From positions 1 through 64,000 of the forward strand of contig JAWLCA010000018.1 of NCBI GenBank assembly GCA_041687395.1: 64,000 bases of DNA. Direction: 5' to 3'. Shown one piece after another: positions 52,375-61,739 of this stretch (position 1 is the stretch's first letter; every line of letters begins with the position of its first letter). The DNA comes from JAWLCA01 sp041687395 (GTDB taxonomy: Bacteria; Pseudomonadota; Alphaproteobacteria; Rhodobacterales; Rhodobacteraceae). The notes under the pieces are model-generated. The model saw nothing but the letters and a program-made list of their open reading frames with translations. It had not been told where the DNA came from and did no database searches. Made by a program: the position numbers and the translations under genes.

Positions 52375-53382
52375 TCAGGCCATCCGCGCCGCCGGCAGCA
52401 CCTGATCCCCGATCAGGTCCATCAGGTCGCCGAAATACCCGCCCGACCGCGCCGGCATCGTCGGGTCCGAGGTGATGACGATGCTCACCTCGCGGTCGGG
52501 CGCAATGCAGATCACCTGCCCGCCATAGCCGCGCGCCAGCGCGATGCGGGCCCCGTCGCTGCGGCCCAGGAACCAGCCATAGCCATATTCCAGCCCGGAA
52601 AAGGCCGACCGCGTGCGCGGCGTCAGCGCGGCGCGCATCCAGTCCGCGCTCAATACCTGCTGGCCCTCCCACGCCCCGCCCTGCCGCGCCATCTCGGCAA
52701 AGCGCAGCATCGCCATCGGCGACAGCGCCATCTCGTTTCCGCCCAGGTAATAGCCTTGCGGATCGCGCGTCCAGGGCGCCACCCCGATCCCCAGGGGCTT
52801 GCCCAGCCAGTCGCGGGTCATCGCCAGAAGGCTGTCGCCCGTCGCCCGCGCCAGCACCGCGCCCAGGACGTGGTAGCTGCCGGTGGAATAGAGCATGCCC
52901 TGCCCCGGCTCGGCCACGAACGGGCGCGACAGGGCATTGGCCACCCAGTTCCGGCTGCTGACCCAGGACCCGTAGTTCGCGCCCGAGGTCCGCTCCAGCC
53001 CCGCCTGCATGGTCACCAGATGCTCCAGCGTCAGACCGGCCACGCGCGGATCGGCACCCGCGGGGATCAGGTCCGGCGCCAGAGCGCCGAGCGTCGCGTC
53101 CATCCCCGGCACCACGCCCCGGTCGATGGCCGCGCCCAGAACCGACGCGACGATGGTCTTGGACACCGACTTGACGTTCACCGCCCGGTCCAGCGCCGGT
53201 CCGCGCAACGCCTCGGCCAGCACCACCTCGCCGCGATGGGCGACGACGATCCCGCGCATCTGGTCAAGACCGCGCCCGACATCGACCACCGTGCCCCAGC
53301 CGCGCGCCTGCGCGCCCAGCGGAAGGGCACCGGCGATCACCGCCGCCGCGCCGCCTGCCAGAACCGCCCTGCGTGTGGTCAT
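52375..53382 (-). CDS. Serine hydrolase (class C beta-lactamase family)
   Basis: 335 aa. Tat-like or Sec signal at residues 1-27 (TTRRAVLAGG, ending LGAQARG). The catalytic Ser72-V-S-Lys75 (SVSK) is the SxxK motif, and YSTGSYHVLG supplies the Tyr. Members are DD-peptidases, esterases or 6-aminohexanoate-dimer-hydrolase-like enzymes; true beta-lactamase action is unlikely without more evidence. Located between unknown protein and aminotransferase. Confidence 0.86.
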   Translation of the reverse strand: MTTRRAVLAGGAAAVIAGALPLGAQARGWGTVVDVGRGLDQMRGIVVAHRGEVVLAEALRGPALDRAVNVKSVSKTIVASVLGAAIDRGVVPGMDATLGALAPDLIPAGADPRVAGLTLEHLVTMQAGLERTSGANYGSWVSSRNWVANALSRPFVAEPGQGMLYSTGSYHVLGAVLARATGDSLLAMTRDWLGKPLGIGVAPWTRDPQGYYLGGNEMALSPMAMLRFAEMARQGGAWEGQQVLSADWMRAALTPRTRSAFSGLEYGYGWFLGRSDGARIALARGYGGQVICIAPDREVSIVITSDPTMPARSGGYFGDLMDLIGDQVLPAARMA

Positions 53383-53490
53383 GCCCGTGCCCCCGCCCTG
53401 TGCCGTGTGGGAACGGTCTAGCGCCGATCCGCGCGCCGAACAGGCCCCCGGCGGATCACGTCTGCTCCAGCAGGACCGTCCGGACCCATG

Positions 53491-53528
53491 AAAAAAGGTT
53501 TCCCTTCGGTTAACGCCGCAGGGAAACC
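53491..53528 (-). terminator. Intrinsic terminator of the aminotransferase gene
   Basis: Minus strand: GGTTTCCCT / AGGGAAACC stem (9 bp), 14-nt loop, then six Ts. About 60 bp beyond the aminotransferase stop, before the serine hydrolase. Confidence 0.88.
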
Positions 53529-53553
53529 CGTTTCTTTTCAAAAGTCTGCCGAT

Positions 53554-53571
53554 CTGCTCACGCGTGAGCAG
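53554..53571. repeat. 18-bp perfect palindrome
   Basis: CTGCTCACGCGTGAGCAG is self-complementary along its whole length, 15 bp from the aminotransferase stop. It could be a protein-binding site or a second small hairpin of the terminator region. Confidence 0.7.
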
Positions 53572-53585
53572 CTCACCCCGCCGCC

Positions 53586-54914
53586 TCAGTGCAGTGTCTT
53601 GAGCACGTCGCCGAGGGTGCCGATCAGGGTGTCGATATGCGCCTTCTCGATGATCAGCGGCGGCGACATGGCGATGATGTCGCCGGTGGTGCGGATCAGC
53701 GCGCCCTTCTCGTAGCACTCCAGGAAGGCCGAGAAGGCCCGCTTCGTCGGCTCGCCCGCGATGGGGTCCAGTTCCACCGCGCCGATCAGGCCCATGTTGC
53801 GGATGTCGATCACATGCGGCAGACCCTTCAGGCTGTGCAGCGCGTCCTGCCAGTAGGGTGCGATTTCGGCCGCGCGGTCGAACAGCCCTTCCTCGGCATA
53901 GGTTTCAAGGCTGGCAAGGCCCGCCGCGCTGGCGATCGGGTTGCCGGAATAGGTGTAGCCGTGGAACAGCTCGATCACGTGTTCCGGCCCGGTCATGAAG
54001 GCGTCGTGGATGGCCGAGGAGGTCAGCACCGCCCCCATCGGGATCACGCCGTTGGTCAGCCCCTTGGCGCAGGTGATCATGTCGGGCAGCACGTCGAAAT
54101 ACTGCGAGGCGAAGGGCGCGCCCAGCCGGCCGAAGCCGGTGATGACCTCGTCGAAGATCAAGAGGATGCCGTGCTTCTTCGTGATCTCGCGCAGGCGCTG
54201 CAGGTAGCCCTTGGGCGGCAGGATCACGCCGGTCGATCCGGCGACGGGCTCCACGATGACGGCGGCGATGGTCTCGGGGCCGTGGAGCGCCACGATGCGC
54301 TCCAGCTCGTCCGCCAGTTCCGCGCCGTGTTCGGGCTGGCCCTTGGTATAGGCGTTCTTCGCGGGCAGGTGGGTGTGCGGCAGATGGTCGACGCCGTTCA
54401 GCATGTTGCCGAAGAACTTGCGGTTGTTGACGATGCCCCCGACGGAGATGCCGCCAAAGCCCACGCCGTGGTAGCCGCGTTCGCGCCCGATCAGGCGGGT
54501 GCGCGTGCCCTCGCCGCGGGCGCGGTGATAGGCGATGGCGATCTTGAGCGCGGTGTCCACCGCTTCCGAGCCGGAGTTGCAGAAGAAGGCATGATCCAGC
54601 CCCTCTGGCGCAAGGCCGACCAGCCGGTTGGCCAGTTCGAACGCCTTGGGGTGGCCCATCTGGAAGGCGGGGGCGTAGTCCAGCTCCGCCGCCTGCTGCT
54701 GGATCGCCTCGGTGATCTTCGGGCGGCAGTGGCCCGCGTTGCAGCACCACAGGCCCGCGGTCCCGTCCAGCACCTGTTTGCCGTCGGCGGCGGTGAAATG
54801 CATGTCCTTGGCCGCGACCAGCATGCGCGGAGCCTTCTTGAACTGCCGGTTCGCGGTGAACGGCATCCAGAAGGCGTTCAGGTCGTTCGGTGCCACGTTG
54901 CGATCTAGCGCCAT
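53586..54914 (-). CDS. Class III omega-amino-acid:pyruvate aminotransferase (beta-alanine aminotransferase)
   Basis: 442 aa PLP enzyme. Lys284 in TCAKGLTNG binds PLP; FDEVITGFGRLG holds the conserved Asp; NSGSEAVDTALK near residue 113 and YHGVGFGG near 149 are phosphate-binding parts. The opening NAFWMPFTANRQFK is typical of beta-alanine:pyruvate transaminases. It converts beta-alanine from ureidopropionase to malonate semialdehyde, step four. Divergent from the TetR gene. Confidence 0.92.
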   Translation of the reverse strand: MALDRNVAPNDLNAFWMPFTANRQFKKAPRMLVAAKDMHFTAADGKQVLDGTAGLWCCNAGHCRPKITEAIQQQAAELDYAPAFQMGHPKAFELANRLVGLAPEGLDHAFFCNSGSEAVDTALKIAIAYHRARGEGTRTRLIGRERGYHGVGFGGISVGGIVNNRKFFGNMLNGVDHLPHTHLPAKNAYTKGQPEHGAELADELERIVALHGPETIAAVIVEPVAGSTGVILPPKGYLQRLREITKKHGILLIFDEVITGFGRLGAPFASQYFDVLPDMITCAKGLTNGVIPMGAVLTSSAIHDAFMTGPEHVIELFHGYTYSGNPIASAAGLASLETYAEEGLFDRAAEIAPYWQDALHSLKGLPHVIDIRNMGLIGAVELDPIAGEPTKRAFSAFLECYEKGALIRTTGDIIAMSPPLIIEKAHIDTLIGTLGDVLKTLH

Positions 54915-55074
54915 CGGTTCTCTCCAGTCTCTCAGGGGGTCGGGCGCAGGGGCGGGCGCGGTGGGCGCGGGCCAGTGCGGGTTTGACCATGGGGCGGCCC
55001 GCACGCTATCAGAGCGGCGGGGCCAGTCAAGGATTGCCGGGAATGAGAATGACGCGTTTGCCCGCAGGTGCGCG

Positions 55075-55689
55075 ATGACCGGCCGACGCCGGCGGGCCCA
55101 TGCCCGGATGGAGAATCAGGCCGCGATCCTGGACGCCGCGCTGGAGGTGTTTGCCGCCAATGGCTTCCGTGGCGCCACGCTGGACCAGATCGCCGAGGTG
55201 GCGCAGATCTCCAAGCCGCTGGTGCTGTACTACTTCCCGTCGAAAGAGGCGATCCACGCAGAGCTGCTGGAAGAGTTGCTGGGCACCTGGCTCAACCCGC
55301 TGCGCGACCTGAACCCCGAGGGCGAGCCGATCACCGAGATCATCACCTACGCCCGGCGCAAGCTGCACCTGAGCCGCGATTTCCCGCGCGAAAGCCGGCT
55401 GTTCGCGAACGAGGTGATGCAGGGCGCGCCGCGGCTGGAGCCGGTGCTGCATGGCGAGTTGAAGCAACTGGTGGACGAGAAATGCGCCGTCCTGCGCGGC
55501 TGGATGGAGGCGGGGCGCATCGCCCCGGTCGATCCCCATCACCTGATCTTCTCGGTCTGGGCGCTGACGCAGCACTACGCCGACTTCGACGTGCAGGTGC
55601 GCGCCGTTCTGGGGCCAGAGGTGGGCAACCCCTTTCCCGACGCGCTGGTGTTTCTGGAAAACCTTTACCGCAAGATGCTGGCGGTGTGA
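55075..55689 (+). CDS. TetR-family regulator, RutR-like
   Basis: 204 aa. Helix-turn-helix in residues 15-60 (ILDAALEVFAANGFRGATLDQIAEVAQISKPLVLYYFPSKEAI). The C-terminal part (RLFANEVMQGAPRLEPVLHGELKQLVDEK, FSVWALTQHYADFDVQV) is the RutR/YcdC-type ligand domain, which senses uracil. Divergent from the aminotransferase gene; the 160 bp between hold a half-site TTGACCA at 54983-54989. ATG 55075 chosen; upstream frame looks like shadow. Confidence 0.88.
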   Translation: MTGRRRRAHARMENQAAILDAALEVFAANGFRGATLDQIAEVAQISKPLVLYYFPSKEAIHAELLEELLGTWLNPLRDLNPEGEPITEIITYARRKLHLSRDFPRESRLFANEVMQGAPRLEPVLHGELKQLVDEKCAVLRGWMEAGRIAPVDPHHLIFSVWALTQHYADFDVQVRAVLGPEVGNPFPDALVFLENLYRKMLAV

Positions 55690-55706
55690 CGCCCGCGCGA
55701 CGGGCG

Positions 55707-55730
55707 TCGGGCGGGGCAGACCCCGCCCGA
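55707..55730. terminator. Bidirectional hairpin between TetR and peroxidase genes
   Basis: TCGGGCGGGG-CAGA-CCCCGCCCGA, 10-bp perfect stem with a 4-base loop, in the 48-bp gap between convergent genes. No T-run on either side. Confidence 0.6.
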
Positions 55731-55737
55731 TCCCACG

Positions 55738-57354
55738 TCAGCCGACCGGGTTGATGTCGTCGATGAAGGTCAGCATGTCGACCATCGTGAAGGTGTCGGC
55801 ATCCGCGCGCGGCAGTTCCGGCGTCCAGTCCCGGCGCTGCCACAGGAACGACGCGTGATCGCCATGCACCATGCCCAGGAAGGTCTCGGCGACGATCGTC
55901 GCGCCCACCGGACCCAGCCGCTGGCCCTGATGGACCATCTCGGCCTCTTTCAGGATGTAGTACCAGAGCGGCGTTTCCTTGTGCAGGCCGTGGGTCGCCG
56001 CCGCGGAACCGTCGGCACCCGCCGAAAGATCGGCCTCTGACAGTTCGGGATGCCCCATCGCCCTGGCGACCGACTGGCCCGAGGGCAGGCCCAGCTGCAC
56101 GCCACGGCGCAGGTTGCGGAACGGCAGAACCGCTTCCATCGATCCCTCGGGATTTCCTGGAAGGGTATGCAGGGTGGGCGTCAGCAGCGGGTTGATCAGA
56201 CGGGTGTCGTTCGCTTCGAACCCCGGACCGTCAGGGGTGCCGAAATCGAAGAACCGGCGCCAGTCGACCACCCAGTTCGAGGGCAGCGTGCGCATCGGCG
56301 GCGGGAAGGCGGCCGGGTCCTGCCCGGGGATCACGAACTCCTCGTTCGTCAGGCCGGGTTCGTTCACCCGGTCTCCGACGATGGCGCCGGACAGTCCGGT
56401 GAAGAAGAACAGGTTGGCCAGGGTGCCGCTGGCCACCCCGCCGGGCCGGAAGATGCGGTTGTGGCTGTAATTCTCGCGCACCTGCGCATGCCCGAGGCGG
56501 AAGGCCGCGGCCGAGAATTCCACCGGCATGTAGGGCCGCACGCGGAAGCGGTAGAATTGCCGCCCGCGATGCTTGATCCGGTTCACCAGACCGGGCTCGG
56601 TCAGCCGCTCGACATAGTCGTAAAGCACGATCCACTGGTAGTGCCACGTCGCCAGGCGCCGCGCCTCGGTGAACAGGGCGCGGTCGTCGCCCTTGAAGCC
56701 CCGGTCGCGCAGCCAGGCCACGATGGCATTGTGGAATTTCAGGAACGACAGATGGGTCTGCGCCACCATCAGGTTCTCGTCGTTCCGGGGGTCGCCGATC
56801 AGCGCCCGCCCGGTGGCCGGATCGCGCGGCAGGTCGTTGCGCATCTCCGCCACCTCGGCGCCGGTGAAATCGGGCGACGCCTCGGCGACCCCGATGGCCA
56901 GTTCCGGCCCCACCCGGCCGGTGGCGGGATCGGTCACATACAGCTCCGGGTTCTCGTCCGGGCCACGGCCATAGACCGAGTCGAGGTCGAGCGCGGGCGT
57001 CCGGAAGTTCCGGGTCGCCAGCGGGTCCGCCAACTGCTGCTCCGGCGGCGTCAGGTCGAGCGTTATGTCATGATCGACGAACTGGCCGAAATAGGTGAAG
57101 CCGGCCGGGATATGCGGATTGTCGCCGCATTTCGCCTCGGGGTCGGTGTCGATCATCGCCATGGCCAGATCCTGCAGGGCGTGATCAGGCACTTCGAGCG
57201 GCGCCTGAAACGCGAACATCCGGCCGAACTTGCCCGGATCGCCATGCCCGCTCAACGCCTCGATCGAGGCGCGGCTCATCTGGCGCGTCGTCTGGCCGTG
57301 ATGATATTTCGCAAGTTTGGGGTCGCTGACATGCAGCTGCAGTGGCTTGTTCAT
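55738..57354 (-). CDS. Animal-type haem peroxidase
   Basis: 538 aa, An_peroxidase superfamily (peroxidasin/myeloperoxidase fold). Distal His95 in GQFVDHDITLD, catalytic Arg190 in GDPRNDENLMVAQTHLSF, proximal His289 in FRLGHAQVRENYSHN. No obvious signal peptide, so it is probably cytosolic or exported by another route. Bacterial members are sparse and usually of unknown role. GGAGA precedes ATG 57354. Its place inside a pyrimidine-catabolism region is unexplained. Confidence 0.92.
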   Translation of the reverse strand: MNKPLQLHVSDPKLAKYHHGQTTRQMSRASIEALSGHGDPGKFGRMFAFQAPLEVPDHALQDLAMAMIDTDPEAKCGDNPHIPAGFTYFGQFVDHDITLDLTPPEQQLADPLATRNFRTPALDLDSVYGRGPDENPELYVTDPATGRVGPELAIGVAEASPDFTGAEVAEMRNDLPRDPATGRALIGDPRNDENLMVAQTHLSFLKFHNAIVAWLRDRGFKGDDRALFTEARRLATWHYQWIVLYDYVERLTEPGLVNRIKHRGRQFYRFRVRPYMPVEFSAAAFRLGHAQVRENYSHNRIFRPGGVASGTLANLFFFTGLSGAIVGDRVNEPGLTNEEFVIPGQDPAAFPPPMRTLPSNWVVDWRRFFDFGTPDGPGFEANDTRLINPLLTPTLHTLPGNPEGSMEAVLPFRNLRRGVQLGLPSGQSVARAMGHPELSEADLSAGADGSAAATHGLHKETPLWYYILKEAEMVHQGQRLGPVGATIVAETFLGMVHGDHASFLWQRRDWTPELPRADADTFTMVDMLTFIDDINPVG

Positions 57355-57528
57355 TCCAATTCTCCATCAAATAGAGTCCGCACAAACGATCCGCGGCCGA
57401 AGGTCAGATCCTCCCGCGCGATCAGGGACACACATGCCGAAAAATACCGGCGGTGCGACCCTGCCTGATCCAATGACGCACCAGCGTGAACCGAGCGTGA
57501 ATTGACGCCCGGCCCGGCGCGGGGGCGG

Positions 57529-58827
57529 CTACTCCGCCGCCTTCGCCATCGGGTTGTTCGGATGCGTGGTCCAGTTGGCGTATTCGCGCACCACCTGACC
57601 CGTGCGCGGGTCGGTCGCCCCCACCGGCAACTGCTCCATGGTGATGCAATCCTCCACCGGGCAGACGTTGACGCACAGGTTGCAGGCCACGCATTCGGCG
57701 TCGATCACCTCGAACACCCGATCGGGCGACATGCTGATCGCCTGGTGGCTGGTATCCTCGCAGGCCGCGTAGCAGCGGCCGCACTTGATGCAGGCGTCCT
57801 GGTCGATCCGGGCCTTAGTGACGTAGTTCAGGTTCAACTCCTGCCATTCGACGAAGTTGGGCACCGCGCGCCCCACCAGGTCGGACAGGCTCATCCCCTT
57901 CTCGTCCAGGTATTGCGACAGGCCCGAGATCATCTCCTGCACGATCTTGAAGCCATAGGTCATCGCCGCCGTGCAGACCTGCACGTTGCCTGCGCCCAGC
58001 GCCATGAACTCTGCCGCGTCGCGCCACGTTGTGACGCCCCCGATGCCCGAGATCGGCAGGCCGCGGGTCTCCTCCTGCCGGGCGATCTCGGCCACCATGT
58101 TCAGCGCGATGGGCTTCACCGCCGGGCCGCAATAGCCGCCGTGGCTGCCCTTGCCGTCGATCATCGGGAAGGGCGAGAAGTGGTCGAGGTCCACGTTGGT
58201 GATCGACTTCACCGTGTTGATCAGGCTGACCGCATCCGCCCCGCCACGCGCCGCCGCGATCGCCGGCGGCAGGATCGAGGTGACGTTGGGCGTCAGCTTC
58301 ACGATGCAGGGCATGCGGCTGTACTGCTTCACCCAGCGGGTGACCATCTCGATGTATTCGGGCACCTGGCCCACGGCGCTGCCCATGCCGCGCTCGGCCA
58401 TGCCGTGCGGGCAGCCGAAGTTCAGCTCCACCCCATCGGCCTCGGTATCCTCGATGCGCTTCAGGATGTCCTTCCAGCTTTCCTCGTCGCAGGGGACCAT
58501 CAGGCTGATGATCATCGCCCGGTCCTTCCACTTGCGCTTGACCTCCTTGATCTCGCGCAGGTTCACCTCCAGCGGGCGGTCGGTGATCAGTTCGATGTTG
58601 TTCAGCCCCAGCAGGCGGCGGTCGGCGCCCCAGACCGCGCCGTAGCGTGGGCCATTGACGTTGACGATGGGCGGCCCCTCGGCCCCCAGCGTCTTCCAGA
58701 CGACGCCGCCCCAACCGGCCTCAAAGGCGCGTTCGACGTTGTATTTCTTGTCCGTCGGCGGCGCGCTGGCCAGCCAGAACGGGTTGGGCGACTTGATGCC
58801 GATGAAGGTGGAGGTCAGGTCTGCCAT
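57529..58827 (-). CDS. preA: NAD-dependent dihydropyrimidine dehydrogenase subunit PreA
   Basis: 432 aa. FMN-binding TIM barrel (about residues 1-310) with NPFWLASAPPT near the start and MADLTSTFIG; the C-terminus has two [4Fe-4S] motifs, CIKCGRCYAACED and CVACNLCVNVCPVEDC. Reduces uracil and thymine to dihydro forms using electrons from PreT. In E. coli preTA are adjacent; here two other genes (DedA and an unknown) separate them. Confidence 0.95.
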   Translation of the reverse strand: MADLTSTFIGIKSPNPFWLASAPPTDKKYNVERAFEAGWGGVVWKTLGAEGPPIVNVNGPRYGAVWGADRRLLGLNNIELITDRPLEVNLREIKEVKRKWKDRAMIISLMVPCDEESWKDILKRIEDTEADGVELNFGCPHGMAERGMGSAVGQVPEYIEMVTRWVKQYSRMPCIVKLTPNVTSILPPAIAAARGGADAVSLINTVKSITNVDLDHFSPFPMIDGKGSHGGYCGPAVKPIALNMVAEIARQEETRGLPISGIGGVTTWRDAAEFMALGAGNVQVCTAAMTYGFKIVQEMISGLSQYLDEKGMSLSDLVGRAVPNFVEWQELNLNYVTKARIDQDACIKCGRCYAACEDTSHQAISMSPDRVFEVIDAECVACNLCVNVCPVEDCITMEQLPVGATDPRTGQVVREYANWTTHPNNPMAKAAE

Positions 58828-58942
58828 GATGCGGTCTCCTCAGGTCGGGGTCGGGCCGGGCACGGGCGCGCGCCCGCCGGCAGGTGGGACGATGTACAGG
58901 AATGGATCGGCTGGACGGCGTGGACCGGCCGTAGGGTGGGTG

Positions 58943-59482
58943 TCAGGCGCCGAAGAACGCCTGCCAGGCATGTCCCAGCAGGTCGCCGCCGATCTCGCCC
59001 GATTTCGGGACGATGAAGGCCCAGGCGACGGCGCCGGGCAGGCTGGCCAGCTGGAACAACCGCGCCGGCATCGCCGCGGTGCCCGCCGCCACGAAGGCGA
59101 CCGACCGCAGCGGACCCACGAAATGCCCCATCAGCACGGTCAGCGTGCCCCAGCGGGCAAAGGCGCGTTCGCTGCGTTCCAGCAGCGCCGGGTCGCGGTT
59201 CAGCGGCCAACGCTTCAGCACCGCCGGCCCATAGTGCAGGCCCAGCCACCAGGACAGTGTCGCCCCGATGGCCGCACCCAGCGCGGCGGCAAGGAACAAC
59301 GGCGTGAACTCCAGTGCGCCGGCCGCGACAAGCGCGCCGATCGCCACAAGGATCGCTGTCGAGGGGATGAGCAGCGACACGAAGGCCAGCGTCTCCGCCA
59401 GGGCCAGCGCAAAGACGATCAGCGGCGCCCATTGCCGGTGGGCCGAGACGAACTCGACGACAGAGGCGACGACGCTTTCCAT
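58943..59482 (-). CDS. DedA family inner-membrane protein
   Basis: 179 aa with about four to five membrane segments. DedA hallmarks: LIPSTAILVAIGALVAAG, GATLSWWLGLHYG, and GHFVGPLRSVAFVAAG. The family is implicated in lipid flipping and envelope stability. Slightly short (usual about 200 aa). Lies between preA and an unknown gene. Confidence 0.87.
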   Translation of the reverse strand: MESVVASVVEFVSAHRQWAPLIVFALALAETLAFVSLLIPSTAILVAIGALVAAGALEFTPLFLAAALGAAIGATLSWWLGLHYGPAVLKRWPLNRDPALLERSERAFARWGTLTVLMGHFVGPLRSVAFVAAGTAAMPARLFQLASLPGAVAWAFIVPKSGEIGGDLLGHAWQAFFGA

Positions 59483-59654
59483 GATCCCCCAGCTGAACGC
59501 TCGCCCCGGGATTTAGGCGCGCCGCCGCCGCCGGGCAAGCGGCACCGGTCCGGCGCGCACCGTGTTCCTTTTCGGAGGGCGGCGCAAAGGCCACATGAAA
59601 CCGGTTGGGGCACATGATCGGGACGAGATCGCAGGGGCGAACGGCCATGGTCGG

Positions 59655-60392
59655 TCAGCCCTCCCGGTCGAGGGGTTCGGGCGGCGCGGGGTAGCCACGA
59701 AAGTCGCAATCGGACCGGCCGTCGGGGGCGATCCAGCAGACGTCGACGAAGCCCTTTTCGATGTTCCGGTCCGGAAGGACCGCGGCGGTCTCGGGGTCGA
59801 ACCGGTCGACGCTGACCGCCGCCGTCACCGCGAAGACCTGCGCCGCAGAGACGTCCCCGGCGACTTCGGCGCAGTCGAACGGAAACCGCGCACGGACCAT
59901 GAAGGCAAAGCTGTCGGACTGGCCCCGATCCAGCGCGTGGGCGGGCGGCCCCAGCACCGAATCGAAGGGGATCTCGGCCCGGAGTCCCTCGCGGCGCACC
60001 GAAGCGAAGGCGGTTCCGGCCGGGCCGGCGACCGCCTCGGCGCGGCCGGCGGGGTAGCGTGCGATGTCGAGCGTGATCAGCCGCACCAGAACCGGCACGT
60101 CGGCGGCGCTGGCCGTGTCGAGCCGGCCGTAGAGCGGGATCTCCAGATACGCCTCGTCCACGGCGCCCGCACAGGCGCCGGCGAGCGCAAGGCCCGGCGG
60201 CGGATCGGCCAGCCAGACCTCGAAGGTGCCCGATACGTCCGACTGGACGGCGGCGGCCGCGGTCTCGACTTCCGCGCGGGTTCTCGGAAAGAGCGTGTCC
60301 CACTGGTAGAGCACCCAGAGCCCCGAGATCACCACCGCCGCGGCCAGCACAAGGTTGCGAACCGCCTCGCTCAGGTCCTTCAGCGGTGGCAT
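59655..60392 (-). CDS. Membrane-anchored protein of unknown function
   Basis: 245 aa. One N-terminal membrane helix (residues 12-28, LVLAAAVVISGLWVLYQW) followed by a soluble domain, probably periplasmic, with PCxxxx-poor, Asp-rich sequence; end reads DVCWIAPDGRSDCDFRGYPAPPEP with two cysteines. No domain recognised. Closely upstream of DedA (172 bp) and 12 bp downstream of preT, so likely read with preT. Confidence 0.7.
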   Translation of the reverse strand: MPPLKDLSEAVRNLVLAAAVVISGLWVLYQWDTLFPRTRAEVETAAAAVQSDVSGTFEVWLADPPPGLALAGACAGAVDEAYLEIPLYGRLDTASAADVPVLVRLITLDIARYPAGRAEAVAGPAGTAFASVRREGLRAEIPFDSVLGPPAHALDRGQSDSFAFMVRARFPFDCAEVAGDVSAAQVFAVTAAVSVDRFDPETAAVLPDRNIEKGFVDVCWIAPDGRSDCDFRGYPAPPEPLDREG

Positions 60393-60404
60393 CGCCCCCG
60401 TCCC

Positions 60405-61739
60405 TCAGCCTGTCAGCGCGGCATGAATGTCCATCGCCGCGTCGCGGCCCTGCGCCACGGCGGTGACGGTCAGATCCTCGCCGCCCCCTGTGCAGTCGCC
60501 CCCCGCCCAGACGCCGGGCAGGCCGGTGCGACCACGGGCATCGACCGCGATCTTGCCGCCGTCGACCGTCAGCGCCTCGGGCACGCCCTCCAGCGTCTGG
60601 CCGATGGCCTTGAACAACTGGTCGGCGCGCAGGCGGAACCGCTCGTCGCTCAGCCGCAGCCCCTCGGGCCCCTCCTCGGTATAGGCGAATTCGACCTCGG
60701 CCACGGCGCCGTTGCCATGCACCGCCACGGGGGCCGCGTTGGTGACGATCTTCACGCCCGTTGTCGCCGCGTGTTCCTGTTCATAACCGCTCGCCCCCAT
60801 CCGGTCGCGGCCGCGACGGTAGACAATGGTCACGTTCTCGGCGCCCAGCAGCTTCGACTGCACGGCGGCATCCACCGCCGTCATGCCGCCGCCGATCACC
60901 ACCACGTCGCGGCCCACCGGCAGGGTGGTCTTGTCGGTCGCCTGCCGCAGGTCGGCGATGAAATCGACCGCGTCGCGGACGTTCACCTTGTCCTCTCCCG
61001 GTGCGCGCAGGGCGTTCACGCCGCCCAGGCCCATGCCCAGAAAGACCGCGTCGAAGTCCTGGCGCAGCTCGTCCAGCGTCAGTTCGCGCCCAAGCGCGCG
61101 GCCGTGCTCGATGGTGATGCCGCCGATTTTCAGCAGCCAGTCGACCTCGGCCTGCGCGAAATCGCCGGTGGCCTTGTAGGCGGCGATGCCGAACTCGTTC
61201 AGCCCGCCCGGCTTCGGCCGCGCCTCGTAGATCACCACGTCGTGGCCCTTCATCGCCAGCCGGTGCGCACAGGCCAGACCGGCCGGCCCCGCCCCCACCA
61301 CCGCGATGCGCTTGCCGGTCGGCGCGGCGCGGGTGAACGGGTGCACGCCCCTGGCCATCACCGTGTCGGTGGCAAAGCGCTGCAGCCGCCCGATCTCCAC
61401 CGGCTTGCCCTCGGCGGCCTCGCGCACACAGGCTTCCTCGCACAGGGTCTCGGTCGGGCAGACGCGGGCGCACATGCCGCCCAGGATGTTCTGGTCCCAG
61501 ATCGTCTTCGCCGCCGCCTCGGGCGTGCCGGTCGCGATCTGGCGGATGAACAGCGGAATGTCGATCGCCGTCGGGCAGGCGGTGATGCAGGGCGCGTCAT
61601 GGCAGAAATAGCACCGGTCGGCCGCCACATGCGCCTCATGCGCGTCAAGCGGCGGCTCGGCATCGGCGAAGTTCTCGGCGATCGCGTCGGCGGGCAGGCG
61701 CCCCGGCACGACACCGGGCGTCAGCTGGCTGTTGGTCAA
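60405..61739 (-). CDS. preT: NAD-dependent dihydropyrimidine dehydrogenase subunit PreT
   Basis: 444 aa, related to glutamate synthase small subunit. N-terminal iron-sulfur cysteines (CYFCHDAPCITACPT; CARVCPTETLCEEAC), FAD motif VVGAGPAGLACAHRLA and NAD motif VVIGGGMTAVDAAV. Passes electrons from NADH to PreA. The natural start is TTG 61739: GGAGG sits 6 nt upstream, and the sequence downstream begins TNSQLTPGVVPGRLP as in homologs. Longer upstream ATG frames are not supported. Confidence 0.94.
   Translation of the reverse strand: MTNSQLTPGVVPGRLPADAIAENFADAEPPLDAHEAHVAADRCYFCHDAPCITACPTAIDIPLFIRQIATGTPEAAAKTIWDQNILGGMCARVCPTETLCEEACVREAAEGKPVEIGRLQRFATDTVMARGVHPFTRAAPTGKRIAVVGAGPAGLACAHRLAMKGHDVVIYEARPKPGGLNEFGIAAYKATGDFAQAEVDWLLKIGGITIEHGRALGRELTLDELRQDFDAVFLGMGLGGVNALRAPGEDKVNVRDAVDFIADLRQATDKTTLPVGRDVVVIGGGMTAVDAAVQSKLLGAENVTIVYRRGRDRMGASGYEQEHAATTGVKIVTNAAPVAVHGNGAVAEVEFAYTEEGPEGLRLSDERFRLRADQLFKAIGQTLEGVPEALTVDGGKIAVDARGRTGLPGVWAGGDCTGGGEDLTVTAVAQGRDAAMDIHAALTG

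Noticed and set aside
54960..55010. Inverted repeat GTGCGGG-N16-CCCGCAC before the TetR gene as operator
   Set aside because: GC-rich arms are likely by chance at this base composition, and only one RutR half-site is inside.
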